From Methanocorpusculum sp. (GTDB taxonomy: Archaea > Halobacteriota > Methanomicrobia > Methanomicrobiales > Methanocorpusculaceae): a DNA stretch of 32,752 bases. This document shows, piece by piece, positions 21,200-28,939 of the stretch; position 1 is the stretch's first letter, and each line of letters starts with the position of its first letter. The notes beneath the pieces were generated by a model that saw only the letters and a list, made by a program, of their open reading frames with translations, was not told where the DNA came from and searched no databases. The position numbers and the translations under genes are program-made. The DNA is taken from NCBI GenBank assembly GCA_029987025.1, contig DALTWQ010000004.1, positions 1 through 32,752 on the forward strand, in the 5' to 3' direction.

Positions 21200-22050
21200 C
21201 AGATGACCTCCATTGCGGCATACCCTACGACTTCGCTGAAGTCACCTGTTGCATCGCCTGATGTGGTGTAGGTTAAAAGACGCAGTTCTTCTGCGCCGAA
21301 ATGACCGCAGATTTCGCAGGCGGCAGCAATACAGCCGTATCCGCACATCGATGGCTGACAGGTTTCAAGCGCCTCATAAAACCGTTTCATATCAAGATTC
21401 TTTGCAGCAGCAAGAACTGTCAGGTCGTCATGCTCTGCGGTCTCTTTCGGGACATAGTGCGAACCGTCGCCTGATGCAATGACAATGAAGTCAGAGCCGG
21501 CCTTTCGTCCGAGAGATTCAGCGGCCGCAATAACCGCTTCAGCAACCTTGTGTGCTCCTGCAAAAGACTGGTCTCCTATTAAAATCGGGACAACCTTCAC
21601 CTCAGGGAAACGGTATTTTATAAACGGCATCTGTACTTCAAGGGAGTTTTCTCTCCGGCGAAGAAGAGCGTTATTTTTAGGCAGATGTGCCTCAAGAGCG
21701 GAGATATAGGCTTCATCAGGATAGACTGTACCGAGCGGTGTTTCCCAGGCGAAATCAGCACAGGCGGTAGGATATCCTTCGTGACCGGTTCCAATGATGA
21801 CAAATGTTTTATTGAATGATGGATCTATTTTTGCGTAGGAAACAGCAGCTGCCGGACCTGAGTAGATATATCCGGCATGCGGCACAACGATTCCTTTCGG
21901 ATTTGATACAGACGTTACCGTGGTATTGAAAAATGACGCAATCAGAGATGATAATCCGGCAGCATCAGCCGGATAAAACATACCCTGGAGTGTAGGAAGA
22001 CGCGGTGATTTTTCCGATACCGCAGGCTCCTCTGGTATTTTTTGTATCAT
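21199..22050 (-). CDS. MEMO family protein (AmmeMemoRadiSam system protein B type)
   Basis: MEMO proteins share the fold of class III extradiol dioxygenases and nonheme iron enzymes. PHAGYIYSG (57-65) has H58, then GTGHEGYP (91-98) and ASGDGSHYV (about 192-200) supply the remaining ligand positions. The length of 283 fits. Its first 18 residues, before LPTLQGMFYP, look extended relative to the family, and a start near 'MFYPADA' is not excluded. It is the first gene of the lipid operon, as in many archaea. The reason for this pairing with mevalonate kinase is not established. Its promoter region contains a strong dyad. Confidence 0.9.
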   Translation of the reverse strand: MIQKIPEEPAVSEKSPRLPTLQGMFYPADAAGLSSLIASFFNTTVTSVSNPKGIVVPHAGYIYSGPAAAVSYAKIDPSFNKTFVIIGTGHEGYPTACADFAWETPLGTVYPDEAYISALEAHLPKNNALLRRRENSLEVQMPFIKYRFPEVKVVPILIGDQSFAGAHKVAEAVIAAAESLGRKAGSDFIVIASGDGSHYVPKETAEHDDLTVLAAAKNLDMKRFYEALETCQPSMCGYGCIAAACEICGHFGAEELRLLTYTTSGDATGDFSEVVGYAAMEVI

Positions 22051-22068
22051 ATAGATGAATTATATGAA

Positions 22069-22113
22069 GATAAGGATGGAAAATATTCTCTGTTTTTCCA
22101 TCTCTGACTTATC
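22069..22113. promoter_or_regulatory. Long interrupted dyad at the lipid operon promoter
   Basis: GATAAGGATGGAAAA (22069-22083) pairs with TTTTCCATC (22094-22102) and, after a 5-base interruption, CTTATC (22108-22113): 15 bp in total with a 10-nt centre. On the minus strand the AT-rich centre (GAATATTTTCC, about 22079-22089) is the best-placed TATA box for a transcript starting near 22055. It could be an operator or a transcribed structure. Confidence 0.5.
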
Positions 22114-22144
22114 AGTCCGGTGTTTCATGTATAGAGTGGACTGA
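22112..22144. repeat. Dyad TCAGTCC / GGACTGA with 19-base spacer
   Basis: Perfect 7-bp arms at 22112-22118 and 22138-22144. It lies beside the first dyad in the same gap and has the same spacer length as the dyad at 22224-22254. Confidence 0.5.
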
Positions 22145-22223
22145 CTATGAGTGTATAGTTATTAGCGTTTGAATGAGATAAGGCTTTTTACTGGAGGTAT
22201 TTTATATACCGCTGCAAAAAGTA

Positions 22224-22254
22224 CCCCGAAAAAAATACCTTTATAGCATCGGGG
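22224..22254. promoter_or_regulatory. Dyad CCCCGA / TCGGGG around the queD-like TATA box
   Basis: Perfect 6-bp arms at 22224-22229 and 22249-22254 with a 19-base spacer that contains CCTTTATAGC (22238-22247), the best TATA box for the gene at 22279 (leader near 11 bases). A protein bound to both arms would cover the promoter. A second AT-rich stretch, AAAATATAAAT, is at 22255-22265 but too close to the start. Confidence 0.5.
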
Positions 22255-22278
22255 AAAATATAAATCTGAGCATCTAAA

Positions 22279-22842
22279 ATGAGAAGCATTACATCATTCG
22301 ACATTCAGTATGCGCACAGATTCTACGGCTTCAAAGGCGAGGCACAGTACCTCCACGGACACACAGGTGTTCTTACCATTGAAGTCGAAGACACGGTAAA
22401 CCCTGGTGTGAACATGGTTTTCCCGTGCAACGAAATTCAGAAAACAGCCTGGGCAGTGCTCAAAAACTTCGACCACGCCTTAATCCTGCGTGAAGACGAC
22501 CCGCTTCTTCCGGCAGTTCTTGATGTCTATGAAAAACAAGGAATCAAAGAGGGCCATCCGCAGAACACCATGAAAGGAGCAGCATTCAAGACCGCGCTGG
22601 CAACAGCATATCCGGACTGCCGTCTCGTCGTGACTAAAGAGACCATGACTGTCGAAGGCATGATTAAGATTGTCTATGACCTCTTAAAGGACAAACTTAA
22701 CATCGCAAAACTTACATTTACCAGTGGAGTTAACGCTGCAACGCAGGAATACCCGGTAAAGCGTACCGTTGACCGCTGTCCGCTCTGCGGTATTGCATTA
22801 AATGAAAAAGGCATCTGTCCAAAGTGCGGATACCAGAAATAA
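22279..22842 (+). CDS. queD: 6-pyruvoyl tetrahydropterin synthase / QueD-like protein with C-terminal Zn-ribbon
   Basis: Members make 6-carboxy-tetrahydropterin on the way to queuosine or archaeosine, or tetrahydropterin intermediates. The zinc ligands are H13, H26 and H28 (YAHRFYG and LHGHTG). Canonical QueD has a catalytic Cys four residues before the HGH motif; here that position is Ala22 (after Glu21), so the site is altered, like or beyond the PTPS-III type in which Glu serves. A FDHALILREDDPL stretch (75-87) and VTKETMTVEGM (about 118-128, in place of PT(S/T)E) are the other conserved parts. Residues 167-183 add a CPLC...CPKC Zn-ribbon, absent from bacterial QueD. The exact product is therefore uncertain, with archaeosine precursor synthesis the default guess. 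Confidence 0.85.
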   Translation: MRSITSFDIQYAHRFYGFKGEAQYLHGHTGVLTIEVEDTVNPGVNMVFPCNEIQKTAWAVLKNFDHALILREDDPLLPAVLDVYEKQGIKEGHPQNTMKGAAFKTALATAYPDCRLVVTKETMTVEGMIKIVYDLLKDKLNIAKLTFTSGVNAATQEYPVKRTVDRCPLCGIALNEKGICPKCGYQK

Positions 22843-22852
22843 TTTTTTTTAC
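22843..22852 (+). terminator. T8 tract after the queD-like gene
   Basis: The TAA stop (22840-22842) is followed at once by eight T. No hairpin precedes them. Confidence 0.5.
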
Positions 22853-22932
22853 CGCAGGGAAAAATACCCCGGTCTTTTATTTATTTGTCTTAAGAGAAAA
22901 TTCAAAAAACAGAAACTAAAACATACCCATAC

Positions 22933-22967
22933 AAAAAATATGTTGTGTCTGAAGAAACCTTAGACAC
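22933..22967 (-). terminator. Stem-loop plus U-tract after the EamA transporter gene
   Basis: On the minus strand GTGTCT/AGACAC (22962-22967 and 22945-22950) forms a 6-bp stem with an 11-nt loop, five bases after the stop, then T6 at 22938-22933. Confidence 0.5.
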
Positions 22968-22971
22968 CGGC

Positions 22972-23937
22972 CTATGTTTCAAGACCGCTTGTTATCTTCT
23001 TTTCAATAATATACGGCAGGGCAATACCCAGGAGGATAATAACCACACCGACCCAGCGGAGTGCAGCAACAGATTCTCCAATAACAACTGCTGCTAACAG
23101 AACCTCAACCGGAAGCTCGGCAGAGTTGAGAATCGTTGCCATACCGGTGGAAATCTTCGGAGCTCCGACAGCCAGGAAGAATACAGGGATTGCAATACCG
23201 AATATACCAAGCGGAATAGAGAACTGCAGAGCATCGAAGTTCATAAATGCTGCGCCTACCGTCTCGAAACCGCCGTATAAGACAGCGATGAAGAGAATCA
23301 CAAAGATAAGAGCAATGGTTGCAATAAGAAAACTCTTGTGCAACGGAGGCATCTCTGTCTCGATTTCGCCGGAGAAGTAGACAAAGAATGCATAACAGCA
23401 TGCTGCTGCAACACCGCAGATGATACCGACCGGGTTCATCATAGCAAGTGAAATGTCTGCACCTAAGATGCCTCCTGCAAGAATAGTTCCGATAAGAATT
23501 ACAATACAGGCAATAACCTTGCCCTTAGACGGCAGTTTTCTGCGTGCAATAGACTCAACAACCACACCAATCCACGAGTACTGGAACAGCAGGATAACTG
23601 CTAACGAAATCGGCAGACCGAACACAGCAAACGAGTGGAAATACAGAATGGTAACTAAAGCCATTACAATACCTGCAATAACCATAAGAAGAACACGTTT
23701 GCCCATCGGTTTTGTGCTCTTAGGTGCCTTCGGCTGCTTTCTCTGATATACGAGCCATACAATCAGCACAATAACGGCTAAGATTAACCATCCGTAGAAG
23801 AACTTGCCCACAAGAAGAACCGGCAGATCAAAGCCGGACATAATGACCAGCGTTGATAAAACCGCATAAGAACATGAGGCAAGAAGCACCAGTAATGATG
23901 CAAATAATACTGAGGAAGTAACTTTACCTGAACTCAT
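22972..23937 (-). CDS. EamA/DMT family transporter
   Basis: A membrane protein of 321 residues with ten predicted helices forming two five-helix EamA halves. The first begins near SVLFASLLVLLASCSYAVLS (9-28), the second near GIICGVAAACCYAFFVYFSG (about 178-197). The second half ends with the family-typical ILNSAELPVEVLLAAVVIGE (about 275-294). A basic loop, RKQPKAPKSTKPMGKR (66-81), separates helices 2 and 3. The family exports or imports small metabolites, often amino acids or nucleosides; the substrate is unknown. The ATG at 23937 is well placed behind a TATA box that overlaps a dyad. The gene type is more common in bacteria. Confidence 0.9.
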   Translation of the reverse strand: MSSGKVTSSVLFASLLVLLASCSYAVLSTLVIMSGFDLPVLLVGKFFYGWLILAVIVLIVWLVYQRKQPKAPKSTKPMGKRVLLMVIAGIVMALVTILYFHSFAVFGLPISLAVILLFQYSWIGVVVESIARRKLPSKGKVIACIVILIGTILAGGILGADISLAMMNPVGIICGVAAACCYAFFVYFSGEIETEMPPLHKSFLIATIALIFVILFIAVLYGGFETVGAAFMNFDALQFSIPLGIFGIAIPVFFLAVGAPKISTGMATILNSAELPVEVLLAAVVIGESVAALRWVGVVIILLGIALPYIIEKKITSGLET

Positions 23938-23967
23938 ATAATATCCATTATATCTGCATCTTTTAAG

Positions 23968-24020
23968 AATATAAAATAAGCGATTTTAAGGCTTATTTTC
24001 AAAAAATACGCTTTATTTGA
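23968..24020. promoter_or_regulatory. TATA box and overlapping dyad of the EamA transporter promoter
   Basis: AAAATAAGC (23973-23981) and GCTTATTTT (23991-23999) are perfect 9-bp arms with a 9-base centre. GCTTTATTTGA (24010-24020) is a related half-site 19 bases on. On the minus strand, TTTTATATTC (23968-23977), the TATA box for the gene at 23937, overlaps the first arm. A regulator bound here would block TBP, so self-limiting or ligand-relieved repression is plausible. Confidence 0.5.
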
Positions 24021-24031
24021 AGTAAATTAAT

Positions 24032-24080
24032 GTTGATGCTGAATTAAATTGCAGTTGATACTGACGCAAAATAAATTGCG
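24032..24080. repeat. Imperfect tandem repeat and small hairpin
   Basis: GTTGATGCTGA (24032-24042) recurs as GTTGATACTGA (24054-24064), and AAATTGC recurs at 24046-24052 and 24073-24079. The second copy contains a 5-bp hairpin, CGCAA/TTGCG (24065-24069, 24076-24080). The rest of 24021-24131 shows no gene. Confidence 0.4.
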
Positions 24081-24135
24081 CAGACAACCGACATACAGAA
24101 AAATTCACCGAAGATAAAGTACGGTACAGTCAGAA

Positions 24136-24170
24136 AAAAGAACAATAAAAAATATGGGAGAATACTCTCC
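24136..24170 (-). terminator. Stem-loop plus U-tracts after thrS
   Basis: On the minus strand GGAGA/TCTCC (24170-24166 and 24161-24157, 4-nt loop) lies 12 bases after the stop, followed by T6 (24152-24147) and a second T-rich run to about 24134. Confidence 0.6.
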
Positions 24171-24182
24171 AATGAAAGCCGG

Positions 24183-25946
24183 TTATGATCTGGTCTTAAT
24201 CTCGTCGAGCATCCAGTCGCGGAACTCTTCAGGCTTGATAGCAACAGTCTTTCCGCTGTCTCTGAGACGTACAGAGATGAGGCCTGACTCATCCTCTTTT
24301 TCACCGATGATAACCATGTACGGAACACGCTCAAGATACTGAGCCTGCCGAATCATGTATCCGATCTTCTCATTTCTGTCGTCGAGCTCAACACGAATCT
24401 TTGCATCCTTTAACATCTGGTAGATGTAGTTTGCATACCCTTCTGCGCTCTTTGAGACAAGAAGAACCTTAACCTGAGTCGGTGCAAGCCAGAGCGGGAA
24501 CTTACCTGCATAATGCTCGGTTAAGATACCGATGAAACGCTCGATTGAACCGAAGCAGACACGGTGAATCATAATCGGACGCGGACGCTGGTCATTTTCA
24601 TCAACGTAGGTGAGATCGAAGTTAATCGGCATCTGGAAGTCAAGCTGGATTGTTCCGCACTGCCAGGTTCTGCCGATGCAGTCCTTTAAGTGGAAGTCAA
24701 TCTTCGGACCATAGAATGCGCCGTCGCCTTCGTTTACTGTGTACGGAAGCTTCAGCTTTTCTAATGCATTCTTTAAACCGCTGGTGGCAGCTTCCCAGTC
24801 CTCGTCTGAACCCATACTGTCCTCCGGACGTGTGGACAGTTCAAGGAAGTACTCGAACCCGAACTTGGTATAGACCTTGTTGATGAGGTTTACCACACGG
24901 GAAATTTCATCAGTAATCTGGTCCTGACGCATGAAGATATGTGCATCATCCTGATTGAAGCATCTGACACGGAATAAACCGTGGAGTGTTCCTTTCAGCT
25001 CGTGGCGGTGAACAGTTCCCACTTCTGCGAATCTGAGCGGAAGTTCACGGTAACTGTGCGGCTCAGAGCCGTAGACCATAACTGAACCCGGACAGTTCAT
25101 CGGTTTGATACAGTAGTCCTCATCATCGATTCTGGTCGCATACATATTGTCCTTATAGTGCGCCCAGTGCCCTGAAGTCTCCCAGAGGTGACGGTTCATA
25201 ATGAGCGGAGTTGAAATCTCCTGATATCCTGCTTCTCTGTGCAGCTCGCGCCAGTACTCGAGAAGGGCGTTTTTGACAATCATGCCGTTTGGCAGGAAGA
25301 ACGGGAATCCCGGACCTTCGTCGGAGAACATGAAGAGTTTCATGTCTTTTCCAATCTTTCTGTGGTCTCTGCGTTCTGCTTCCTCCTGCAGCTTTAAGAA
25401 CTCTTCAAGCTCGTGGGATGTTGCAAATGCTGTACCGTTGATTCTGGTCAGCATCTTGTTTTTGCTGTCGTTCTTCCAGTATGCTCCGGAAATACCGGTG
25501 AGCTTGAAGGCTTTTAAGGTCTTGGTGTAGGTCAGGTGCGGGCCGACGCACATATCAACATATTCGCCCTGCTGATAGAAACTCAGCGGAACATCTTCTG
25601 CAAGGTCACTGATGTGTTCAACCTTGTACGGCTCATTTCTTTCCTGCATCAGTTTTACGGCTGCATCGCGGTCGAGAATGAAAGGCGTTATCTTGAGATT
25701 CTCTTTGATAATCGTCTGCATCTCTTTCTCGATTGCCGGAAGGTCGGTATCGGAAAGTTTGGTGTCGCCTAAATCGACATCATAGTAAAATCCTTTTTCC
25801 GTTGCCGGTCCGTATGCAAAACATGCATGAGGATACAGACGTTTTACTGCCTGCGCCAGAACATGTGCAGCCGTATGTCTGATGACGTGAAGTTCCTCGT
25901 CTTTAGGACATTCGGCCGTTTTTCCATCGTTGTAAATGACTTTCAT
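24183..25946 (-). CDS. thrS: Threonyl-tRNA synthetase, bacterial type, lacking the TGS domain
   Basis: Charges tRNA-Thr. The bacterial-type editing domain is present, with H24 and H28 in HTAAHVLAQA and C133/H137 in YVDMCVGPH. The class II core has motif 1 around STPLIMNRHLWETSGH (245-260), zinc Cys285 in MNCPGS, motif 2 near FRVRCFNQDD and motif 3 in HRVCFGSIERFIG. The anticodon-binding domain follows (about 490-587). Bacterial enzymes are about 640 residues and begin with a TGS domain of about 60; this one begins only 23 residues before the editing histidine, and a TAA lies in frame four codons upstream of the ATG, so no extension is possible. Most euryarchaea carry the archaeal type with a different editing domain, so transfer from bacteria is likely. 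Confidence 0.93.
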   Translation of the reverse strand: MKVIYNDGKTAECPKDEELHVIRHTAAHVLAQAVKRLYPHACFAYGPATEKGFYYDVDLGDTKLSDTDLPAIEKEMQTIIKENLKITPFILDRDAAVKLMQERNEPYKVEHISDLAEDVPLSFYQQGEYVDMCVGPHLTYTKTLKAFKLTGISGAYWKNDSKNKMLTRINGTAFATSHELEEFLKLQEEAERRDHRKIGKDMKLFMFSDEGPGFPFFLPNGMIVKNALLEYWRELHREAGYQEISTPLIMNRHLWETSGHWAHYKDNMYATRIDDEDYCIKPMNCPGSVMVYGSEPHSYRELPLRFAEVGTVHRHELKGTLHGLFRVRCFNQDDAHIFMRQDQITDEISRVVNLINKVYTKFGFEYFLELSTRPEDSMGSDEDWEAATSGLKNALEKLKLPYTVNEGDGAFYGPKIDFHLKDCIGRTWQCGTIQLDFQMPINFDLTYVDENDQRPRPIMIHRVCFGSIERFIGILTEHYAGKFPLWLAPTQVKVLLVSKSAEGYANYIYQMLKDAKIRVELDDRNEKIGYMIRQAQYLERVPYMVIIGEKEDESGLISVRLRDSGKTVAIKPEEFRDWMLDEIKTRS

Positions 25947-26071
25947 TGGTGAGTTTTACTCCATGACTCCCGAGATAGATTCAGCAGGAGAGTATAGATT
26001 CTTATTTATTTGTCTGATAGATGGATATGTATTTCGCTTACGTACTCTCTGAAGATGTCAGAAGACACTAT

Positions 26072-26106
26072 AAAAAACAAAAAAAGGTGCTGATAAAATT
26101 CAGCAC
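26072..26106 (-). terminator. Stem-loop plus U-tract after the ABC permease gene
   Basis: On the minus strand GTGCTGA/TCAGCAC (26106-26100 and 26093-26087, 6-nt loop) abuts the stop codon, and T7 then T6 follow (26085-26072). This is the clearest intrinsic terminator shape in the window. Confidence 0.68.
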
Positions 26107-27348
26107 TCAGTCAGTTGCCATTGCTTCAACCGGGTTTAAGTTTGCCGCATGAAGTGCCGGATACAGACCAGCAAGAACACAGACAGCAACACCTATGAAG
26201 ATACCCAGCGGAATATACATAAAGACAGCCGGTGCGAGCATCAGTTCAAGCGAGTCAGTCATCAGGTATAACACGATGGGTCCCGCAATACAGGATAAGA
26301 CCACACCCACGGTTGCACCGATTAATCCAATAAGGCCTGCTTCATAGATGAACATCTGAAGAATCTGACTCTTCAGCGTACCGATACTTCGTAAGATACC
26401 AATCTCACGGGTACGTTCCTTAACAGACATCAGCATGACATTTACAATGGCCACCGCTGCAACAACCAGCGAGATAGCGCTTAATGCCGTACGGAAGACA
26501 GCAATCATATCCAGGACATCGTTTAAGGACTCAACAGTATCGTAACTGTTTGTGATGGTTACCTTGTCGTCAGAATCCTTGTAGGTCTTGCCGTTCATCT
26601 TGCGCTCGACTGCATTTTCCATCGGTTTTAAGATATACGGGTCATCAACAACCACCATGCAGTAGCTGTAGAGACCATCGTTTGTTCCGAGCAGATTGTG
26701 GTATAAGCCCATTGTGCCGAAAAGCATACACAAATCCTGCTGCATAGCCATCATCTTGGTCATCTGTGTAGATTCCATAATACCCGTGACACGCAGAGTC
26801 GTCTTTTCGCCGAGATAGTTCGTCGTAGAGATTCTGCTGTTTACGTGAAGACCATGCTTTTCAGCATACTCACTGAGGATAATTACTCCTCCCGGACTGT
26901 TCGGAATGTTTCCGGATTCCAGATGGCCTTTCATGGATTTTTCAAGACCCTCTTCAGTAATACCTATTACAATAGCATAGGCACCGTCATTGCCGGCTTT
27001 AACAGTCTTATACCCCATATTCGCTTTCGCAATGGTGTAATCAGTCGAAACGGATTTTACCGCCAGTTCAATGTCGTTTACGTCCTTTTCGGAAAGGCCT
27101 TTTACCACACGGCCGTCAATGTATTTTTCCTCAATGGATGAAATCTGCAGCGTGTTTGCACTTTCTGCAATCGTATCATTGATGTTTACCTGCAGACCGG
27201 CACCAACCATGCCCAATGCACAGATGGTAAATACCCCAATAACGATACCTATCATCGAAAGGATAGTCCTGAACTTATTCAGCTTCAGGTTTCTGATGGC
27301 AAGCGAGAAAACCATCGGAGAATAAATCTTCTGCCAGAGTCTACTCAT
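26107..27348 (-). CDS. ABC transporter permease (FtsX/MacB family)
   Basis: A 413-residue protein with the MacB/FtsX layout: an N-terminal membrane helix after SLAIRNLKLNKFRTILSMIGI (15-35), an extracytoplasmic domain of about 230 residues (50-280), and three C-terminal helices (about 283-306, 335-365, 380-405), with VKERTREIGILRSIGT (about 311-326) as the coupling helix to the ATPase. These permeases do not usually carry small solutes across; they move or release lipoproteins, peptides or other envelope molecules. The gene overlaps the ATPase gene by 8 bases. The partner exported protein upstream suggests a tripartite envelope system. Confidence 0.9.
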   Translation of the reverse strand: MSRLWQKIYSPMVFSLAIRNLKLNKFRTILSMIGIVIGVFTICALGMVGAGLQVNINDTIAESANTLQISSIEEKYIDGRVVKGLSEKDVNDIELAVKSVSTDYTIAKANMGYKTVKAGNDGAYAIVIGITEEGLEKSMKGHLESGNIPNSPGGVIILSEYAEKHGLHVNSRISTTNYLGEKTTLRVTGIMESTQMTKMMAMQQDLCMLFGTMGLYHNLLGTNDGLYSYCMVVVDDPYILKPMENAVERKMNGKTYKDSDDKVTITNSYDTVESLNDVLDMIAVFRTALSAISLVVAAVAIVNVMLMSVKERTREIGILRSIGTLKSQILQMFIYEAGLIGLIGATVGVVLSCIAGPIVLYLMTDSLELMLAPAVFMYIPLGIFIGVAVCVLAGLYPALHAANLNPVEAMATD

Positions 27349-28021
27349 TTACAATCACACCATCCCTGATAATAATCGTCCTGTCGGCATATACCGCAGT
27401 CTCCGGATTATGAGTAACCATCAGTACAGTTCTTCCTTCCTTATGGAGATTACTTAAGATTTCCATAATCTGCGTACTCATCTTCGAATCAAGATTACCT
27501 GTCGGCTCATCACAGAGAAGGAACGTCGGATCATTTGCAAGAGCGCGGGCAATAGATACTCTCTGCTGCTGACCGCCTGATAACTCAAACGGCGTATGCT
27601 GCATACGGTCGTCGGGAATACCCACCATATTTAAGAGCATCTTAACCCGTGCTGAATGGTCCTGTCTTCCGTAGCGCAGAAGAAGCGGATACTCCACATT
27701 CTCATACGCGGTCAGAAGTGATATCAGATTGAACTTCTGGAAGATGAAACCTACCGTGTCTCTGCGGTGAACCGTCAGGTCATCATCAGACATATCTGAT
27801 GTTGCAACCCCGTTGATTTTCACAACACCTGATGTTGGAACATCAAGACAGCCGATAATATTCATAAGTGTGGATTTACCTGAACCGGATGGCCCCATAA
27901 TGGCAACAAATTCCCCCTTCTTTACGGAGAAATTGACATGATTCAGGGCATAAACGTCACCGGCCGGCATACGATAGACCTTAGTGACGTCATGCAGTTC
28001 CACAACGGGAATATCAGTCAT
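27341..28021 (-). CDS. ABC transporter ATP-binding protein (LolD/MacB type)
   Basis: A 226-residue ABC ATPase. Walker A GPSGSGKST is at 43-51, the signature LSGGQQQR at 146-153, and Walker B LLCDEP at 167-172, followed by the D-loop NLDS. The Q-loop FIFQKFN is at 91-97. GDVYALNHVNF (21-31) is typical of the LolD/MacB group. It overlaps the permease gene and lies 12 bases after the exported protein gene, so the three form one operon. It drives the permease by ATP hydrolysis at the cytoplasmic face. Confidence 0.95.
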   Translation of the reverse strand: MTDIPVVELHDVTKVYRMPAGDVYALNHVNFSVKKGEFVAIMGPSGSGKSTLMNIIGCLDVPTSGVVKINGVATSDMSDDDLTVHRRDTVGFIFQKFNLISLLTAYENVEYPLLLRYGRQDHSARVKMLLNMVGIPDDRMQHTPFELSGGQQQRVSIARALANDPTFLLCDEPTGNLDSKMSTQIMEILSNLHKEGRTVLMVTHNPETAVYADRTIIIRDGVIVNE

Positions 28022-28033
28022 TGATATCTCCGC

Positions 28034-28915
28034 TCAGTTCTTCTTTCCTTTTCTGTTCTTTCTCACAGATGCGAAGACAATAAGACCTATGATAACAACG
28101 ACAACTACAATCGTTACAATTACCGGTGCCGGATTGTTTTCTTCAACAACAAGGTGATTTGAAAGGTTAATTACGTGATTTTCAGTAACAGTGTCACGGT
28201 CTGAGTCTTTGTAGGAAAGAACAAGGGTTAATTTGTTGTCAGCCGGGGCATTGAATGAGAGTTCAAAACCTGCAAGATCATCTGCATCAAGATTTCCAAT
28301 CGGATAAGTTACGTACGGGCCGACATCTCCGCCTTCGAGGGAGGTAATCTTAAGGGAGGTTGCTGTGTCAAACCCGAGATTGTGCACATCACCGGTTAAG
28401 GTGCAGTAGTTTCCGGTCTGGGTTACTTTGATGTTGGTAACTTCCAAATCAGCATCAGTGTCCATTACTTTGACAACAATCGGTTGTATTGAGTCATAGA
28501 CATAGCCGTCATTTGATTTAACACGGATGGTTGCATAGAAGGTTCCGGTGTGGTCCCCTGCCTTAATCGGCATCGGAATTGTTAAGGATTTACCCGGATA
28601 AAGATAATCCGGAACATTATCCATATTCAGTTTACCCGGAATGATGCCGCCATCAGCCCCATTGTATTCAAGATAAACATCTTCGAGATAAAGCGGAACA
28701 TATTTCCCGGGATTTTCCAGAGTGATGGTGATTATTCCTTCCTCATTCGGCTTTAACACATACGGAATCTCGCTGGTTGAGGAGATACCGTTAACAGTAA
28801 TAGTACAATGTCCTACTGCCTCTGAGGGAACAGTTCCTGCAGAAACAGGTGCTGCGATACAGACAAATACAAGTAATGCCGCAAAGACAGCGGCTGCTGC
28901 TGTTCTGACTTTCAT
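28034..28915 (-). CDS. Exported, membrane-anchored protein with S-layer/adhesin-like (COG1361-type) repeats
   Basis: From the ATG at 28915 the protein has 293 residues. It begins MKVRTAAAAVFAALLVFVCI, a signal peptide ending near AAPVSAGT (about 22-29), continues as a beta-rich exterior with domains resembling CARDB/APHP folds (LEVTNIKVTQTGNYCTLTGD and the like), and ends with a helix PVIVTIVVVVVIIGLIVF near 263-282 and basic tail NRKGKKN. A longer open frame to 28984 exists, but the TATA box CTATATAAA (28948-28940) is 25-33 bases before 28915 and so makes this the likely leaderless start. It heads the operon with the ATPase and permease, and probably acts as the exterior partner of that transporter. 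Confidence 0.82.
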   Translation of the reverse strand: MKVRTAAAAVFAALLVFVCIAAPVSAGTVPSEAVGHCTITVNGISSTSEIPYVLKPNEEGIITITLENPGKYVPLYLEDVYLEYNGADGGIIPGKLNMDNVPDYLYPGKSLTIPMPIKAGDHTGTFYATIRVKSNDGYVYDSIQPIVVKVMDTDADLEVTNIKVTQTGNYCTLTGDVHNLGFDTATSLKITSLEGGDVGPYVTYPIGNLDADDLAGFELSFNAPADNKLTLVLSYKDSDRDTVTENHVINLSNHLVVEENNPAPVIVTIVVVVVIIGLIVFASVRKNRKGKKN

Positions 28916-28939
28916 ATCACTATAATTCTGCCAGATTCG

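Noticed and set aside
22196..22210. GGTAT-N5-ATACC as an NrpR operator
   Set aside because: The GGTA and TACC elements are separated by seven bases, not five to six, and no nitrogen gene follows. It is kept only as one of several dyads in the gap.
25981..26055. GAGAGTA/TACTCTC arms (25988-25994, 26043-26049) before thrS as a T-box-like structure
   Set aside because: The arms are 48 bases apart with no T-box motif, and T-box riboswitches are not known in archaea.
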